A DNA stretch of 59,012 bases from Deinococcus malanensis (GCF_014647655.1 NZ_BMPP01000019.1:9143-68154); one strand, 5' to 3'; positions 49,424-58,657 are shown, counted from the stretch's first letter. The notes: a model not told the origin generated them from the letters alone. Numbers and translations: made by a program.

Positions 49424-50455
49424 TCAGTAACGGCACAAGGGCAACCGGGCTGTGGCTGGTTTCAGCACCTGCACATGACACACCGCAGGCAACAGCGTCC
49501 AGGGTCTCGCAGACGTTTGCAGGGCGTGCGTGTACATCAGCCGCCCCGGCATCGTGAACCACCACAGGGCGGTCAGCATCACGGCCGCACACACCAGGAG
49601 CGTGCCCCCATGCCGCCGGACATCGCGGCTAAAGCCCCACCACCGCGCCCGCAACGAGAGGCCAGCAGGCACCATCATCTCCGCTTGAAGGCTCTTTACG
49701 TCCATGCGCAGTGAACGAATGTCAGCATGGAGGACCCCCACCCGGTTCGCGTCGAATTCAAGCGCCAGAACCTGGAGAGCCGCCTGCAACCGATCAGCCT
49801 GGTCGTACCGGCGTTCGAGATCATCTAACCGTTGATGCTGCTGAACCCGGTCCGCCGACAGTTCAATGACACCAGTGGCGATGATCTCAGCCGCCCTCGA
49901 CGTGACCATGAGATGCGTGACCGATTCGGCGTGAAAGGTCTCCCGGGTGGCCAGCGCCGGGAGGAGCTGGGTGACCATCTTCTGGTGGTCGGTTGCCTGG
50001 CTCTCCACGGCACGTGTCAGGTAGACAGTCTGCTGGTGGGCAGACTCCTGCTGCAACCGCAAGGCGCGCACCTCTGCGGCGATCTCCGCAAGCGCATCAC
50101 CTGGCACCGCCTGCGGGACCATGCCGACGCTGCCTTCAAACAGCGGACCCACGTCTGGATCCTCCGCCAGGGCAGCGCGCAGGGCGCGGGCATTGCGTAA
50201 TTCACGTCCCTCAAGCTGCGGAGCGATGTCCTTGATCGCCCGCTTGAACACCCGGTAGACCACAGGCGAAAATTCGTACTGGCCTGTGGCGTCACGGGGA
50301 ATCGACTGGTCGATCAAAATCTCGAAGGGCCGCAACCAGTCCTTGCGCAAATTTTCCTTGGTGATGCCCATCTCGGCCGCCAGAGTGGCCGCTGAAGTGC
50401 TGGGCAAAGCCACCAACCATCCAGGAACAGTGCTCTGGGTCATGCGCAGCGCCAT
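49424..50455 (-). CDS. Coiled-coil membrane-anchored protein
   Basis: A 343-residue protein I do not recognise. The N-terminus (STSAATLAAEMGITKENLRKDWLRPFE) could be a helix-turn-helix. Residues about 120-260 are rich in charged heptads and likely form a coiled coil. A single membrane helix, GGTLLVCAAVMLTALWWF, lies near residue 290 and a short tail follows. A DNA-binding head on a membrane anchor beside parAB and repA suggests a role in plasmid positioning, but this is only inference. Confidence 0.6.
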   Translation of the reverse strand: MALRMTQSTVPGWLVALPSTSAATLAAEMGITKENLRKDWLRPFEILIDQSIPRDATGQYEFSPVVYRVFKRAIKDIAPQLEGRELRNARALRAALAEDPDVGPLFEGSVGMVPQAVPGDALAEIAAEVRALRLQQESAHQQTVYLTRAVESQATDHQKMVTQLLPALATRETFHAESVTHLMVTSRAAEIIATGVIELSADRVQQHQRLDDLERRYDQADRLQAALQVLALEFDANRVGVLHADIRSLRMDVKSLQAEMMVPAGLSLRARWWGFSRDVRRHGGTLLVCAAVMLTALWWFTMPGRLMYTHALQTSARPWTLLPAVCHVQVLKPATARLPLCRY

Positions 50456-50525
50456 CCCGTTGTGAATGCGGGTCGGCTCGCCGCAGGGGCGAGTTGGTGC
50501 GGCCGGTTGGTGGAGATGGTTGGCC

Positions 50526-51227
50526 TCACGCGTCCCACCAGCAGGACAGCAGCGGGTAGAAATTCATGCGTTCCGGGTACAGCGCCTGCCAGATAGTGAA
50601 CAGCTCGCGCTGCCGCTGCCAGGTGCCCGCCACCCAGATTTGCGGGCCTACCCTGGCGTAGGTCATCATGTGCTCCTCGACTCTGCCGCGCTCGTACTCA
50701 CCACTGTCATCCTCTACTGGGATGATCAGGAGACGCCGGCCGGCCGGCGTGCTGACCTCACACTGGTAGACCGCGTCGGCGATGGACGCGCCTGCGCTCC
50801 CGGCACCGGAAGGCTTCTGGTGAGCCTGCACCTGCCAGAGCACCGGCGTCTCTGGCTCGACGCCAGGCGTTGGGTTGGCGGGACAACGGAGCATGTACCG
50901 GGCCTCCGCCAGCGCCAGCAACGACCGCACAATGTGCTTCTCGCGGATTTCAGGCGTACGGCTGAGGCTCAGGTAGGGCACACTCACCTGCTGTCCGTAT
51001 CGCTGGGCTGTCAGCCCAACATACCGGTGCACGTACAGGCCAAGGGTACAGCTGGCCAACAGGATAAGGTCCGCCGGCGTCGGGGCGGAAGGGATCCCAA
51101 CCAGACGGTGGGCGGTGGGGAGGCTGATCAGTACATCCGTTCTGAGAGCCTGCTGGAGGGCAGGCAACTGGGCAAGCCAGGGATGGGCGGGGGTCATCCC
51201 CTTCATATTGCGCCGCAAAACCGGCAT
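50526..51227 (-). CDS. Hypothetical plasmid protein
   Basis: A 233-residue soluble protein between the coiled-coil gene and repA. It has ADLILLASCTLGLYVHRYVG, a possible buried helix, and a conserved-looking C-terminus FTIWQALYPERMNFYPLLSC. No family is recognised. The ATG at 51227 lacks a clear ribosome site; starts at 51206 or 51197 are possible. Confidence 0.5.
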   Translation of the reverse strand: MPVLRRNMKGMTPAHPWLAQLPALQQALRTDVLISLPTAHRLVGIPSAPTPADLILLASCTLGLYVHRYVGLTAQRYGQQVSVPYLSLSRTPEIREKHIVRSLLALAEARYMLRCPANPTPGVEPETPVLWQVQAHQKPSGAGSAGASIADAVYQCEVSTPAGRRLLIIPVEDDSGEYERGRVEEHMMTYARVGPQIWVAGTWQRQRELFTIWQALYPERMNFYPLLSCWWDA

Positions 51228-51517
51228 CGCCAGCAGTTTTTTTTATGAGGGCGGTTGGTGTGCCAATTCGGTCAAAGCCCCAACTGCGGAGCTTACGTCA
51301 ACGGCAAACGGCGGTACCAACGGAATAACGTCCCAGCCGTAAAGTTATCCCGTCTGACGGTCAGCAGTGCCCACTCCCTGTCCGGACTGGTGAGGGCCCG
51401 CGGGCGGGGCTCAAGGGTCAGCCAGTCGGGTCCGGCGCCAACTTCGCTAGAACACGGCCCCTCACCGCGTGCTGAGATCCGGCCGACAGGGGAGACTAAG
51501 GGCAGCAACTCGCTGGG

Positions 51518-52939
51518 TCAGGGGGTGAGCTCACCCGCCAGCGCCTGACGCAGGAGGAGTGAACCGTCTTGGCGCAGGGCAACAGCCTGGACAATGCGGC
51601 GCGCGAGCTCGTACAGATCCACGCCAAGGTCCAGCAGCGTCCGGACATCGTCCTGGGTGACCCGGATGTTGAACAGGCGGACCCGACCCATAAACCGCTC
51701 GGCCAGTTCCTCTCGGTCCAGACCGTCCCACTCACGTTGGGTCGCGACTTCCTCGACGTCCGGATCCAGAACGGGCACTCCGCGTGCAGGCACCGGTCCT
51801 GGTTTCGCCGCTTCAGGTACTTCCATCGTAGCCTCGTATTTCGCCGGATTCCGTACTGCGGCGGCCAGCAGGTTCCGGGGATTGTCCACTGACCGGCCGC
51901 GTGACTGATACGTCTTCAGCATGATGCGGAAGACGCGCACACCACGCTCGATGTTGTTCGGAAACTTCAGAGCCAGTTGCCGGGCGCTGGCCTCCGCCAG
52001 GCCTTCCTGCGTCAACAACCCCACGAGCGCCGGGTCCGCGATAGCCTCCAGGACCTGGCAGGGGAAGGTGAAGGTCACCCGACCCGCCAGGCCGCGGCCC
52101 GTAAACGCGAGGGCCTCCAGGTACTTCGCCGCCAGCAGCGCCTCTCCCATGTCCTGGAGAGACCGGCGTACATTGCCGGCGCGTACGGTACCGGTCGCGG
52201 TCAGGGCCAGCAACTGGGCCAGATCGCTCAGCACGAACGAGAGCTCCAACGGCACTTCACGGTGCTCTCGGCGGTGTCGTTCGCGCTGCCCTTCTAGAAA
52301 GTGATACAAACTGCGGGCCGGGGCATCTCTCAGGGCCTTGAGGATGTTCGGGTCTGGCAGGTGAACAAACCCTGCCTGAAGCTGCTCCACCAGATCCTGG
52401 CTGAGGACGATAACGAGAGGCTGCTGAGGAGTCAGATGCGCCTCAGCATCATCCAGGTCCTGCTCTTCCTGGTAGCGCACCTTGTCGATAAACCGGAAAC
52501 TCTCGGACTCGAACGTCCATTTGTTGCGCTGAGCATCGAACCAGCCGTCACGGATCATGTAAGTTGCATGGAACAGACGCAGCAAACTGGTGCGCAGGCG
52601 CTTGTAGTAGTCACCATTGCTGGACAGCATGGCGGTGGTGAGCAACTCGTGAGGTGTGGTGTGCAGCGTCCGGTCTTCGGGCACACCGTCGATCAGCGCC
52701 AACGTGATGATGGACGTCATGACGTCGTTGTCGATTCCATGCGGCAGGGGGTAACGGCTCCCCGCATCCAAATTGTAGCGGCGGTTATTGATCGTCACAT
52801 CAACCTGCCGCTCGCGAACGTCCCAGGTTTTCACGGGCGAAATCAGCGCCATGGCTGAACGATTGATCTCGTTTCGGTAAGGCTTTTCTGCGGGTGCCTT
52901 CTGTTCGCCACTGGACACAGGTTTTCGTTTGACCGCCAT
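51518..52939 (-). CDS. repA: Plasmid replication initiator RepA
   Basis: A 473-residue initiator of the RPA (replication initiator protein A) family. The core shows GIDNDVMTSIITLALIDGVP, the wing-containing MLSSNGDYYKRLRTSLLRLF and ATYMIRDGWFDAQRNKW. A second winged-helix region follows. It would bind the iterons 170-450 bp upstream and open the AT-rich region. CAGGAG precedes the ATG at 52939. It is the best sign that this window is a plasmid or other secondary replicon. Confidence 0.9.
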   Translation of the reverse strand: MAVKRKPVSSGEQKAPAEKPYRNEINRSAMALISPVKTWDVRERQVDVTINNRRYNLDAGSRYPLPHGIDNDVMTSIITLALIDGVPEDRTLHTTPHELLTTAMLSSNGDYYKRLRTSLLRLFHATYMIRDGWFDAQRNKWTFESESFRFIDKVRYQEEQDLDDAEAHLTPQQPLVIVLSQDLVEQLQAGFVHLPDPNILKALRDAPARSLYHFLEGQRERHRREHREVPLELSFVLSDLAQLLALTATGTVRAGNVRRSLQDMGEALLAAKYLEALAFTGRGLAGRVTFTFPCQVLEAIADPALVGLLTQEGLAEASARQLALKFPNNIERGVRVFRIMLKTYQSRGRSVDNPRNLLAAAVRNPAKYEATMEVPEAAKPGPVPARGVPVLDPDVEEVATQREWDGLDREELAERFMGRVRLFNIRVTQDDVRTLLDLGVDLYELARRIVQAVALRQDGSLLLRQALAGELTP

Positions 52940-53026
52940 GTATGCTCCTGGTGCCATGCAGTTTCGCACATCGTCGCGGCCCCACCGATGTTGCCCTGGT
53001 GGGGGTGGTCTGCTTTTCCTGATAGA

Positions 53027-53054
53027 AAAAATCTATCTAAAAAAATCTATCTAA
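53027..53054. repeat. AT-rich tandem repeat, possible origin unwinding element
   Basis: Two tandem copies of AAAAATCTATCTAA (53027-53040 and 53041-53054) in an otherwise GC-rich window, between repA and the iterons. It could be the first region to melt, or part of the repA promoter. Confidence 0.5.
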
Positions 53055-53109
53055 GGCCCTCTCTCTGTGACGGAAAAGCTCGTCTGGTACGCCAATTCCG
53101 CCAGAAAAC

Positions 53110-53386
53110 GACTCACAAAGTGCGAACTTTGACTCACAAAGTGCGAATGGAGACTACTCACAAAGTGCGAACCTTGACTCACAAAGTGCGAACTTCTCAG
53201 CGTCAACAACTCGAATAGTGCGAACAACGGCGATGAAGTCCGGATGTGCGATGTGGCGCGGGCTGAGAACACCGATGACTCGCAAAGTGCGAACACCAAT
53301 GACTCTCAAAGTGCGAATCAATTCGGGCAAACTCAGGTTTGCGTCCTGAACGCTGAAAATCTTTGCGACGACTCACAAAGTGCGAA
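53110..53386 (+). repeat. Iteron array of the plasmid origin
   Basis: Eight direct copies of a 17-bp unit, consensus GACTCACAAAGTGCGAA, starting at 53110, 53131, 53155, 53176, 53208 (degenerate), 53277, 53301 and 53370. Close copies are spaced 21 or 24 bp, about two helical turns, and two gaps are exactly 69 bp. Such iterons are binding sites for the initiator RepA and set copy number. An inverted copy lies at 53532-53547. Confidence 0.88.
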
Positions 53387-54361
53387 CTTCATCGCTTGGC
53401 AGGAGCAGGCGCTCTCCAGACTGGTACCACTGAAAAGAGGGACCCTCCCGGCGTTGGCATCCTCAGGGTGTGCCCGCCGGGAGGGTTCGTAGGTGAACGC
53501 CTGTTGGCCTGCTCCAACCAAGTGAGGCTGCTTCGCACTTTTCGAGTGATTCATTGCCTGGTCACATTTGGAATGATTGCCGTCGACGTTCGCCTTGCTT
53601 GAACCGCCTCTCTTGAACAGACCCGTCCCCAACAATGAGGAAGTATAGTTTTATTGTCCAGGACGCGCTTTCTCATAGAACATGCCTTTTTCCGGTTTGT
53701 CCTTCTTAGTGCCTGGCGAATCTGGCTGGGAACACGTGTCCGGACAGACCAGGGTCAGCGCAGGAACCCCTGCACGGCGCAGCTAAGGCAAACCTCTGAA
53801 GTCCACCGTAGCGTCTGTTCTCTCACTCTCCCTGACCACCTAAACCTCGGACAGCCAGGCCTGGACCCCAGTACCCTCACTGGCGACCAGTCCACCTACC
53901 CGCACCTGCCTGACGGAAGCCAGACGCTTGTGCAAGGCAGGCTGTGACGGCCTGATTGCCCCCAGCGCGCCCTGCTCTCCAGCAGATGCCACCCGTACCA
54001 GTCCGGGGAGATCCGCATCGTGGACGGATCACGCCGCGGCGACAGGCAGGTGATCGTGGTGTTCGGCAATCACACCGACCTGCCCGGCCCAGACAGGTCA
54101 CACCATCGCCTGCTCACCTGAAACGGGGGACGCGTACGCTGACAACGTGGTTATTCAGGCGATGCCGATGATGGGGGAGACCGCGCAGGCGAACTTCCTG
54201 ACTGGCGGGCAGTACGACATGCGCCCCTGAACACCCGAGGTCCTGGTTCGTCCGGTGCGCGAGAGAGGTCGGTGGCGCGCAACGTTCATGGCGGAAGTTC
54301 TCCGGCTGTGGATGCGCTCAGTAGCGCTGTCGGCTGAGCGTTGCTTCCAATGTACAATTCC

Positions 54362-54376
54362 GCACTTTCAAAGTGC
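54362..54376. promoter_or_regulatory. Palindromic operator before the toxin-antitoxin pair
   Basis: GCACTTTCAAAGTGC is a perfect 15-bp palindrome 80 bp before the antitoxin start. Its CAAAGTGC arm matches the core of the RepA iterons. It is likely the site at which the antitoxin complex represses its own promoter. Confidence 0.55.
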
Positions 54377-54455
54377 TAAAATGTTGACAGCGGAGAATGC
54401 GTCCCGCACGTTCGCACTCCCCAGCACCCCACGCCTGCACCGGAGGTCACCCCCC

Positions 54456-54923
54456 ATGACAACCGCCCCACGCCCCGCACGTCCGCCGTTTATTCCCACC
54501 CGCACCGCACCGCCACTGCCCGGCGCGACTTTGCTGGGTATCAACGCAAAATCCATTATTGAACTCAGCGAGGTCCTCGATCAGGGCTTCACCGTCAGCT
54601 GTGCCGAACGCGTCATCCACCACCTCGGACTGCCGCTCAACGCTGCCCTGAAAATCATGGGCGTCAGCCCCACCACCTTCCACTCCTACCGCCGCGAAGA
54701 GCGTCTCCTGCGGCCTGAAACCAGCCGCGCCCTGTACGAACTGGCCAGCCTTGCCGAAACCGCCGAAGCGTACTTCGAGGAGGACGACGCGGCCCACCGC
54801 TGGCTGCGGACCCCCAGCGCGTCCTTCGGAGGCAAAACCCCCCTTGAATACGCCGGGGTGCCTGGGGGCGCCGCGTACGTCGAAACCTTGCTTCACCGCC
54901 TTGAACACGGCGTCTACTCCTGA
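54456..54923 (+). CDS. Xre/ParS-type antitoxin
   Basis: A 155-residue antitoxin. The N-terminal helical domain includes the helix-turn-helix NAALKIMGVSPTTFHSYRREERLL, and the C-terminal MbcA/ParS domain includes AHRWLRTPSASFGGKTPLEYAG and VETLLHRLEHGVYS. It would neutralise the RES toxin encoded six bases downstream and repress the pair. GGAGGTC lies before the ATG. Such pairs stabilise plasmids or act in abortive responses. Confidence 0.88.
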   Translation: MTTAPRPARPPFIPTRTAPPLPGATLLGINAKSIIELSEVLDQGFTVSCAERVIHHLGLPLNAALKIMGVSPTTFHSYRREERLLRPETSRALYELASLAETAEAYFEEDDAAHRWLRTPSASFGGKTPLEYAGVPGGAAYVETLLHRLEHGVYS

Positions 54924-54929
54924 GGGCTT

Positions 54930-55439
54930 TTGATCCTTCAACGCGTCAGCAAATGGCAGCATGCCCAGTACGCCACCCTTCCCGAACATGGCAACGGCGC
55001 CGCGAAGTACGGCGGACGCTGGAACAGCGAGGATCCCACCCTCAAGCATAACCGGCAACTGATCTACACCAGTGACAGCCTCCCGCTGGCCATGCTCGAA
55101 GTGTACGTTCACGCCGGCAATGTCATTCACAACGTCCCTCACGGCCTCGTGAAGTTCGAAGTGGATGAAACGGCCATCCAGGATCTGGACCTGCACAGCC
55201 TGCCCGGCACCTGGAATGCCCGTCCTGAAACGCCCGACACGCAAGTCATCGGTGACGAATGGTTCGACCAGCAGGCGTCACCGATCCTGCGCGTACCGTC
55301 CGTCATCCTGCCCCTCAGCGAATGCCGGTCCGGACAGAGCAACTACCTCATCAACACCCGTCACCCGGAAACGCCCAACGTCGTTCGAATGCTGAGCGTC
55401 AACCGCCTGACTTTCGACACCCGGATCGGCCAAACCTGA
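54930..55439 (+). CDS. RES-domain toxin
   Basis: A 169-residue toxin of the RES family, which degrades or modifies NAD+. The Arg of the R-E-S set is in KYGGRWNSEDP, the Glu in LPLAMLEVYVH, and the Ser in ILPLSECRSGQSNYLI. The TTG start six bases after the antitoxin stop would give low expression compared with the antitoxin, as is usual for such pairs. The length fits the family. Confidence 0.88.
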   Translation: MILQRVSKWQHAQYATLPEHGNGAAKYGGRWNSEDPTLKHNRQLIYTSDSLPLAMLEVYVHAGNVIHNVPHGLVKFEVDETAIQDLDLHSLPGTWNARPETPDTQVIGDEWFDQQASPILRVPSVILPLSECRSGQSNYLINTRHPETPNVVRMLSVNRLTFDTRIGQT

Positions 55440-55747
55440 GAAGAACTCGGCGAACAGGAAGCAGAGCGGCGCGCTGTCGGCGGATGCCCAGGCGTTCGCG
55501 GACCTCATCGGACACCCTGACCTGGGCCAGCATGCGCGAGACCGTGCCACTGACGTATACCAGGGGCATTGTTCCAGTCATGCAGGCCCGTGGTGCTCTA
55601 CGTCGCCTGGGCGCTGTGAAGCCAGGTGGCCACCGGCGCGAGCATCGCCGCACGCGAGCCCTCACCACTCAGTTCATCCCGTTTCCGCAGGTGCGCAGGC
55701 CGGTGTTTGCGATGAACGGCTTGGGGCGACCCGCCAATGATGTGAAC
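55440..55747. other. Intergenic region after the toxin gene
   Basis: On the minus strand a frame reading MLAQVRVSDEVRERLGI looks like part of a protein, but it has no start signal or recognisable whole. No feature is claimed. Confidence 0.35.
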
Positions 55748-56983
55748 TTAAGCGCTGGCCTCCGTCGGAACAGGCTTCAGCCGGCCGTAATCGTCCGAGT
55801 TCCGCGTGACTTTGATCGTACCGTTTTCTTTGTCGTACAGGTCCAGGTATGTCTCTGTCAGCGCCTCGATGGTGTATTCGTAGCGCGCGAGCAGCACCCT
55901 GTCACCAACACGCCACACATGCGGAGGACGGTTCGGAGAACCAGCACCGGAGACTTCATTGTTGATGACCGCGCCGATTTCCTCGTCGAGTGCCCGGATG
56001 ATGCATGTCCAGGCCGACTTATTGGTTTCAACGCTCTTCGCCTTGGCTGTCAGGATGATGTCTTCGAGACGGACAGGCGAAACGTCCAGCCAGCAGTCCC
56101 GAGTGAGGCCTGCCTGCCGCAACGCTGTCGGAATCTCAGCCATCAACTTGTGAAGCTTTTGATGCCCTCCCAGTTCACGGCTCAGGATCACGTTAGCCTG
56201 GGCCCGGTTCGCCGCGGCCGCCGGAACATTTTCAGTGTTCGTGGTCTGGTCGAGCTGACGTGCATGTGGATGGGTTACGGACTGATCAGGGAAGTGCGTT
56301 GTAGCAACGGCCGCGTGAGCGGTCCCGCCGGTGGGCGGTTGTAGGTGTTCAGTCCTGCCCCTGGCGTTTGTGGTGGTGTTTGTGTCGGCGGGCTCACCAC
56401 CACTTTCTTTTCCAGTTCCTTTCCCATTTCCTTTATGTGCCCCGGAATCTGGGGCAGGGCTGCCCGGAATTCCAGGGGAGGGCTGCCCGGAATTCCAGGG
56501 CAGGTTTTTGGCAAAAAGGCTACCGAAGGTGGAAAAACCTGCCCTGGTTTCCTGAGCAGGTTTTTTTGGTCGACCAGGACCGCGTTTTTTGCTCTCCACT
56601 GCCTTAACACGAGCGACGTAGGCGTCATGCAGTTCTGTCAACGCGTCCAGATCGACCCACCACGTCTCCGGCGTGCTGGTTTTTTGAACTCCAGGCACCC
56701 TGGTAAACACATTGTCCAAGCGGGCCAGCAGGTCAGTTTTTGCACTCTCCGTACGGTCCTCGCCCCACCGGATGTGGTTTTTGAAGTACCTGCTGCTGAG
56801 CCGTGCGCCTTTCGGGCTGTTGCTGTAACTCAGAATGATGTAAGCCAGGAGTGCCGCGTCGCTGCCGACCAGCGGGATCCACTCGTCGCGGAGGATGTTG
56901 CTGGTAATCGTGAATGAATGCTCAAAACGGCCTCGGGTCCTGACGGCCATGTCGCCTGTTGGACTGGTTGGATCGTGACTCAC
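55748..56983 (-). CDS. DnaD-like or replication-associated protein
   Basis: A 411-residue protein. The N-terminus, SFTITSNILRDEWIPLVGSDAALLAYIIL, resembles the winged helix of initiator and DnaD-like proteins. A low-complexity middle (about 140-260) contains the AT-hook-like RGPGRPKK and many Gly, Thr and Asn. The C-terminus has SAWTCIIRALDEEIG and a small beta-barrel-like end (VWRVGDRVLLARYEYTIE). The GTG start has GAGG upstream; ATG at 56950 is an alternative. It could be a second initiator or a helicase-loading factor. Confidence 0.6.
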   Translation of the reverse strand: MSHDPTSPTGDMAVRTRGRFEHSFTITSNILRDEWIPLVGSDAALLAYIILSYSNSPKGARLSSRYFKNHIRWGEDRTESAKTDLLARLDNVFTRVPGVQKTSTPETWWVDLDALTELHDAYVARVKAVESKKRGPGRPKKPAQETRAGFSTFGSLFAKNLPWNSGQPSPGIPGSPAPDSGAHKGNGKGTGKESGGEPADTNTTTNARGRTEHLQPPTGGTAHAAVATTHFPDQSVTHPHARQLDQTTNTENVPAAAANRAQANVILSRELGGHQKLHKLMAEIPTALRQAGLTRDCWLDVSPVRLEDIILTAKAKSVETNKSAWTCIIRALDEEIGAVINNEVSGAGSPNRPPHVWRVGDRVLLARYEYTIEALTETYLDLYDKENGTIKVTRNSDDYGRLKPVPTEASA

Positions 56984-57002
56984 ACGTGTCCTCGGACGGC
57001 AC

Positions 57003-57113
57003 CCACCTGAGGTGGCAAGCGGCCTCCGCTCGCGCGGGGTCCGGTCATACGATTGACCGGAGCACGTAGGCCGTCATAAACTACGTGCAGGCCGTTCGAC
57101 CTACGTGAGGTCG
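57003..57113. repeat. Cluster of four palindromes with repeated CTACGTG
   Basis: CCACC-N3-GGTGG (57003-57015), CCGGTCA-N6-TGACCGG (57041-57060), GCACGTAG-N11-CTACGTGC (57062-57088) and CGACCT-N5-AGGTCG (57097-57113). CTACGTG or its complement occurs three times. They lie just upstream of the 411-residue gene and could be its operators or a second origin. Confidence 0.6.
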
Positions 57114-57149
57114 CATTCGGTTCAGAGCCTCTTCAAAACTCTGGTATAT

Positions 57150-57181
57150 GAACGCTCGGTGTTTGCAGACGCCGGGCGTTC
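57150..57181 (+). terminator. Strong hairpin, terminator-like
   Basis: A 13-base stem of GAACGCTCGGTGT with ACGCCGGGCGTTC around TTTGCA, with only G-U wobbles as imperfect pairs on the plus-strand RNA. It is followed by GCCTTT. No upstream plus-strand gene is known here. Confidence 0.45.
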
Positions 57182-57427
57182 GCCTTTCCGGCAGATGTGA
57201 TCGGTGCCGTACCGGGGTAGTAGGAGATTACCACGCTCTGAATGGTTCAGCACATCCTTTTCCCCAATTATGAGAGAGGCACGGCGCCGGCTAAAACGGT
57301 TGACGGAGAAGCCAAATTGCATGAAGAGGGAGATCACATCTCACAAGTAGACTCGAGAATGTACAGTCTATTCAACATCAGCCCAGGCGAACGTGGGTGC
57401 GCCGGCACTCATTCCTGCCGCTCTGCA

Positions 57428-57515
57428 TGGGCGTGTGCTGGTGCGGGTAGGGGAGAGGAAGGTGGGGGGTGGGTAGGGGTGGGAGACCGGGGAGTGGGAC
57501 GAATTGCCTCAGATT
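57428..57515. repeat. Dispersed G-rich repeat, copy B
   Basis: Begins with TGGGCGTGTGCTGGTGCGGG (57428-57447), identical to 3595-3614, and continues with many G-runs of three to six, a strong G-quadruplex-like pattern. Confidence 0.55.
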
Positions 57516-57734
57516 CAGCTCTGCTGTTGTTATTGCTCATGTCTGAGTAGTGGAAAAGCGGTAGCAACGGCACAACGTGTTCTGGATTCGGACAACTCAG
57601 TCAGGTGGTTTGTGTACCTGCCCTGTGAGCGGAGGAGGGCATAACACTAAACGCAGCATCCTCAAGATTCGATGAATTACGCAAATCCTTGCTTTTTTGC
57701 GTCTAGCACGATCATCTTGGGTATAGGAGACTCT

Positions 57735-57908
57735 ATGCCCCACCTGCTGCGTGATCTGCTCAATAACCCTGACCTCCTGCACACGCCTGTGGAAGTGCGT
57801 CCGGTCGTGGAGTGGGAGGATCAGGAGTGGTGCGCCCGATGCGAGCAGTACGTTCCTGAGTTGCTGTTCGACATGTGCTGGACGTGTCTGGAAAGCAAAT
57901 GCACCTGA
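57735..57908 (+). CDS. Small Cys-rich (zinc ribbon) protein
   Basis: A 57-residue protein beginning MPHLLRDLLNNPDLLH. The C-terminal half has WCARCEQY and MCWTCLESKC, two CxxC pairs and one more Cys, which suggests one zinc site. AGGAG lies before the ATG. The gene stands alone. Function is unknown; such small ribbons often bind nucleic acids or larger protein partners. Confidence 0.55.
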   Translation: MPHLLRDLLNNPDLLHTPVEVRPVVEWEDQEWCARCEQYVPELLFDMCWTCLESKCT

Positions 57909-57978
57909 TCTGACGGGCGATATAGTCGTTCAGCATGCAGGCGCCGGTTGTGCACTGGCTGCTGCCCAAACGGGGAGG

Positions 57979-58044
57979 AGAGGAGTGGGGTGAGAGGGGC
58001 GGAAGGCGGAAGTGCGGAATTCCGCAATACATTCTCACGTTTAC
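57979..58044. repeat. Dispersed G-rich repeat, copy C
   Basis: GAGGAGTGGGGTG (57979-57991) and the end AATACATTCTCACGTTTAC (58026-58044) match copy A near the left end of the window. A GCGGAATTCCGC palindrome (58014-58025) adjoins the conserved end. Confidence 0.55.
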
Positions 58045-58173
58045 ACAGTTATGGACACGCTGAAGTCCTGTGGACCTGCTGTGCGAGACGCAGGGCACAC
58101 CCATGTTGGTGCTGGCAGCCATGGCGTCGAGGTAGTCCTCATCCTCCAGGGATCGTGCAGGACTTCCTGAGGC

Positions 58174-58488
58174 TTAACCTTCGGGCGGGCAGTCCCGATC
58201 CAGGTTCTCGTGAGGAGCCAGCTTGGGATTGGCGAAGACGAACAGAGCCCCCTGGCCGAACAAATCCCGGTACAGTCGCGCTACCGCCTGCTCCACCACC
58301 GCCGTCGCGCCGCTGCCCGTCGCGTGACACATCTGCGCGAGTTGCGTTTCGGTGCTGGCTGAGAACTTGAAGGTGCGCTGGCGCTTGTCGCGCAGGGTCA
58401 AAGCTGGCCTGGGTTCATACCCCGACTGTACCCGGACAGTCCATAAGCTGGGTGCGGGTTCTCCCCCTGAGCTTGGCCGCTTCATCAT
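58174..58488 (-). CDS. Small ribbon-helix-helix-like protein
   Basis: A 104-residue protein beginning MMKRPSSGGEPAP. The central part, RTFKFSASTETQLAQMCHAT followed by ATAVVEQAVARLYRDL, has the strand-helix-helix pattern of ribbon-helix-helix DNA-binding proteins. It could be an orphan antitoxin or plasmid regulator. The ribosome site is weak and ATG at 58485 is equally possible. Confidence 0.5.
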   Translation of the reverse strand: MMKRPSSGGEPAPSLWTVRVQSGYEPRPALTLRDKRQRTFKFSASTETQLAQMCHATGSGATAVVEQAVARLYRDLFGQGALFVFANPKLAPHENLDRDCPPEG

Positions 58489-58657
58489 ATCGCTGGCACG
58501 CGTCCAGGCTACGGGCTTCAACCCGCATTCCGGCGCACAGTCCTCAGTTGCCTGTTGGATAGAATGAGGTACCTCGTGCATTCCAGGTACCTCAGATGTC
58601 CTGTATCGCCTCACTCCTGTCGCCACCAGCGCTGTCTTCTCGAGGCCAAAGGACGTC

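Larger units (their letters stand above)
52940..54455. other. Replication origin region and gene remnants
   Basis: Holds an AT-rich tandem repeat, the iteron array and an inverted iteron copy (53532-53547). Farther right lie short reading fragments (for example the frame reading PMMGETAQANFLTGGQYDMR, ending at 54230) that look like the C-terminus of a lost gene. No intact gene is supported in this 1.5-kb stretch. Confidence 0.55.
56984..57734. other. Palindrome-rich non-coding region
   Basis: A cluster of four dyads (57003-57113), a strong hairpin (57150-57181) and a G-rich repeat copy (from 57428) lie in 751 bp. No gene is supported. Confidence 0.55.

Noticed and set aside
53110..53386. CRISPR array
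   Set aside because: The repeats are 17 bp with gaps of 4-52 bp and lie beside repA. This is an iteron pattern; no cas genes are near.
57122..57337. 71-residue minus-strand frame in the palindrome-rich region
   Set aside because: It runs through the strong hairpin at 57150 and shows no family features or ribosome site.
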